DNA of 33,313 nucleotides. Origin: Puniceicoccales bacterium (lineage in GTDB: Bacteria > Verrucomicrobiota > Verrucomicrobiia > Opitutales > JAIRKQ01). Location of the stretch: positions 1-33,313 of the forward strand of contig JAISBO010000056.1 of the NCBI GenBank assembly GCA_031266155.1, in the 5' to 3' direction. The notes beneath the pieces were generated by a model. It ran no database searches, had not been told where the DNA came from, and saw nothing but the letters and a program-made list of their open reading frames with translations. Every line of letters starts with the position of its first letter. Position 1 is the first letter of the stretch. Shown piece by piece: positions 33,150 to 33,313 of this stretch. A program made the position numbers and the translations under genes.

Positions 33150-33168
33150 TGTGCCCCACTGGGGCACA
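33150..33168 (+). terminator. Palindromic stem-loop after the unknown gene
   Basis: TGTGCCCCA (33150-33158) and TGGGGCACA (33160-33168) are exact complements around one base, giving a stem of about 8 bp with a small loop. It lies 45 nt past the stop. GC-rich, but without a T-run behind it. Confidence 0.5.
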
Positions 33169-33313
33169 TGGTATTTATATCAAGATACAAGCCCATGTCA
33201 GCAGGTATCCGTAGAAATATGGCGCCCATCTAATTTTGCTAGGTCGGAAACCTCAATGAAGGTAGGGATTGCTTTTTTCTTTTAAAATGGTCGTAAAATT
33301 TCCGTGGCCAGGG

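Noticed and set aside
33250..33278. ACCT/AGGT stem followed by a T-rich stretch near the right edge
   Set aside because: The 4-bp stem is too weak and the T-run starts ~9 nt after it, so it is not a credible terminator.
1..33313. CRISPR array, prophage, or complete insertion sequence
   Set aside because: No regularly spaced direct repeats, phage structural genes or paired terminal repeats were seen.

Overview
The window is a compact, moderately AT-rich bacterial chromosome segment with about 25 protein-coding genes. I see no rRNA, tRNA or CRISPR array. The gene mix is Gram-negative: LptF/G permease, MreC/MreD, a porin-like outer-membrane protein and a prepilin-like protein. Several features lean toward the Verrucomicrobiota/Planctomycetes/Chlamydiae group, perhaps an Opitutae/Puniceicoccales-like lineage. 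These are the TadA N-terminal extension, a eukaryote-like UDP-sugar pyrophosphorylase, a DhnA-type class I aldolase, a stand-alone prepilin-like protein, and Rho with a long Asn/Arg-rich insert. A PI3/4-kinase-like protein and a DUF2608 HAD protein are family types often seen in host-associated or intracellular bacteria. The taxonomic and lifestyle statements are inference from remembered family patterns, not from a search.

Layout. (1) 1-2363: the tail of an IS982-like transposase cut by the window edge; YraN and HU on the minus strand; tadA on the plus strand; then a structured gap at 2018-2132. (2) 2364-5643: a kinase-like protein of unknown target on the minus strand, then a compact ABC-F ATPase on the plus strand. 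(3) 13037 down to 5699: a tight minus-strand run leuS, lptF/G-like, pfkB-like sugar kinase, tmk, holB, nitroreductase, ferritin, with gaps under 30 nt or short overlaps. It links translation, envelope lipid transport, dTTP supply, the replication clamp loader and redox/iron handling. (4) 13257-17182 plus: rho, then bioW and bioF, which together would convert pimelate to KAPA for biotin. (5) 17483-19860 plus: DUF2608 HAD-like protein and an AGCS sodium/amino-acid symporter. (6) 20109-22793 plus: rpsO-pnp. (7) 24720 down to 23002: an FtsB/DivIC-like protein and the UDP-sugar pyrophosphorylase. (8) 24936-27690 plus: cca, mreC and an mreD-like gene; the first two overlap by 4 nt. (9) 27692-33104: a prepilin-like protein, a second full-length ABC-F ATPase, an outer-membrane beta-barrel candidate, class I fructose-bisphosphate aldolase, and an unrecognised small membrane-associated protein with a strong ribosome binding site and its own hairpin.

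Most of the window is housekeeping. The parts most worth following up are the kinase-like protein at 2364-3980, the interleaved inverted repeats at 2058-2107, the unknown protein at 32601-33104, Rho with an altered RNA-binding domain, and the ABC-F protein whose first nucleotide-binding domain lacks most of its helical part. Several 3' hairpins here lack the U-tract expected of intrinsic terminators.
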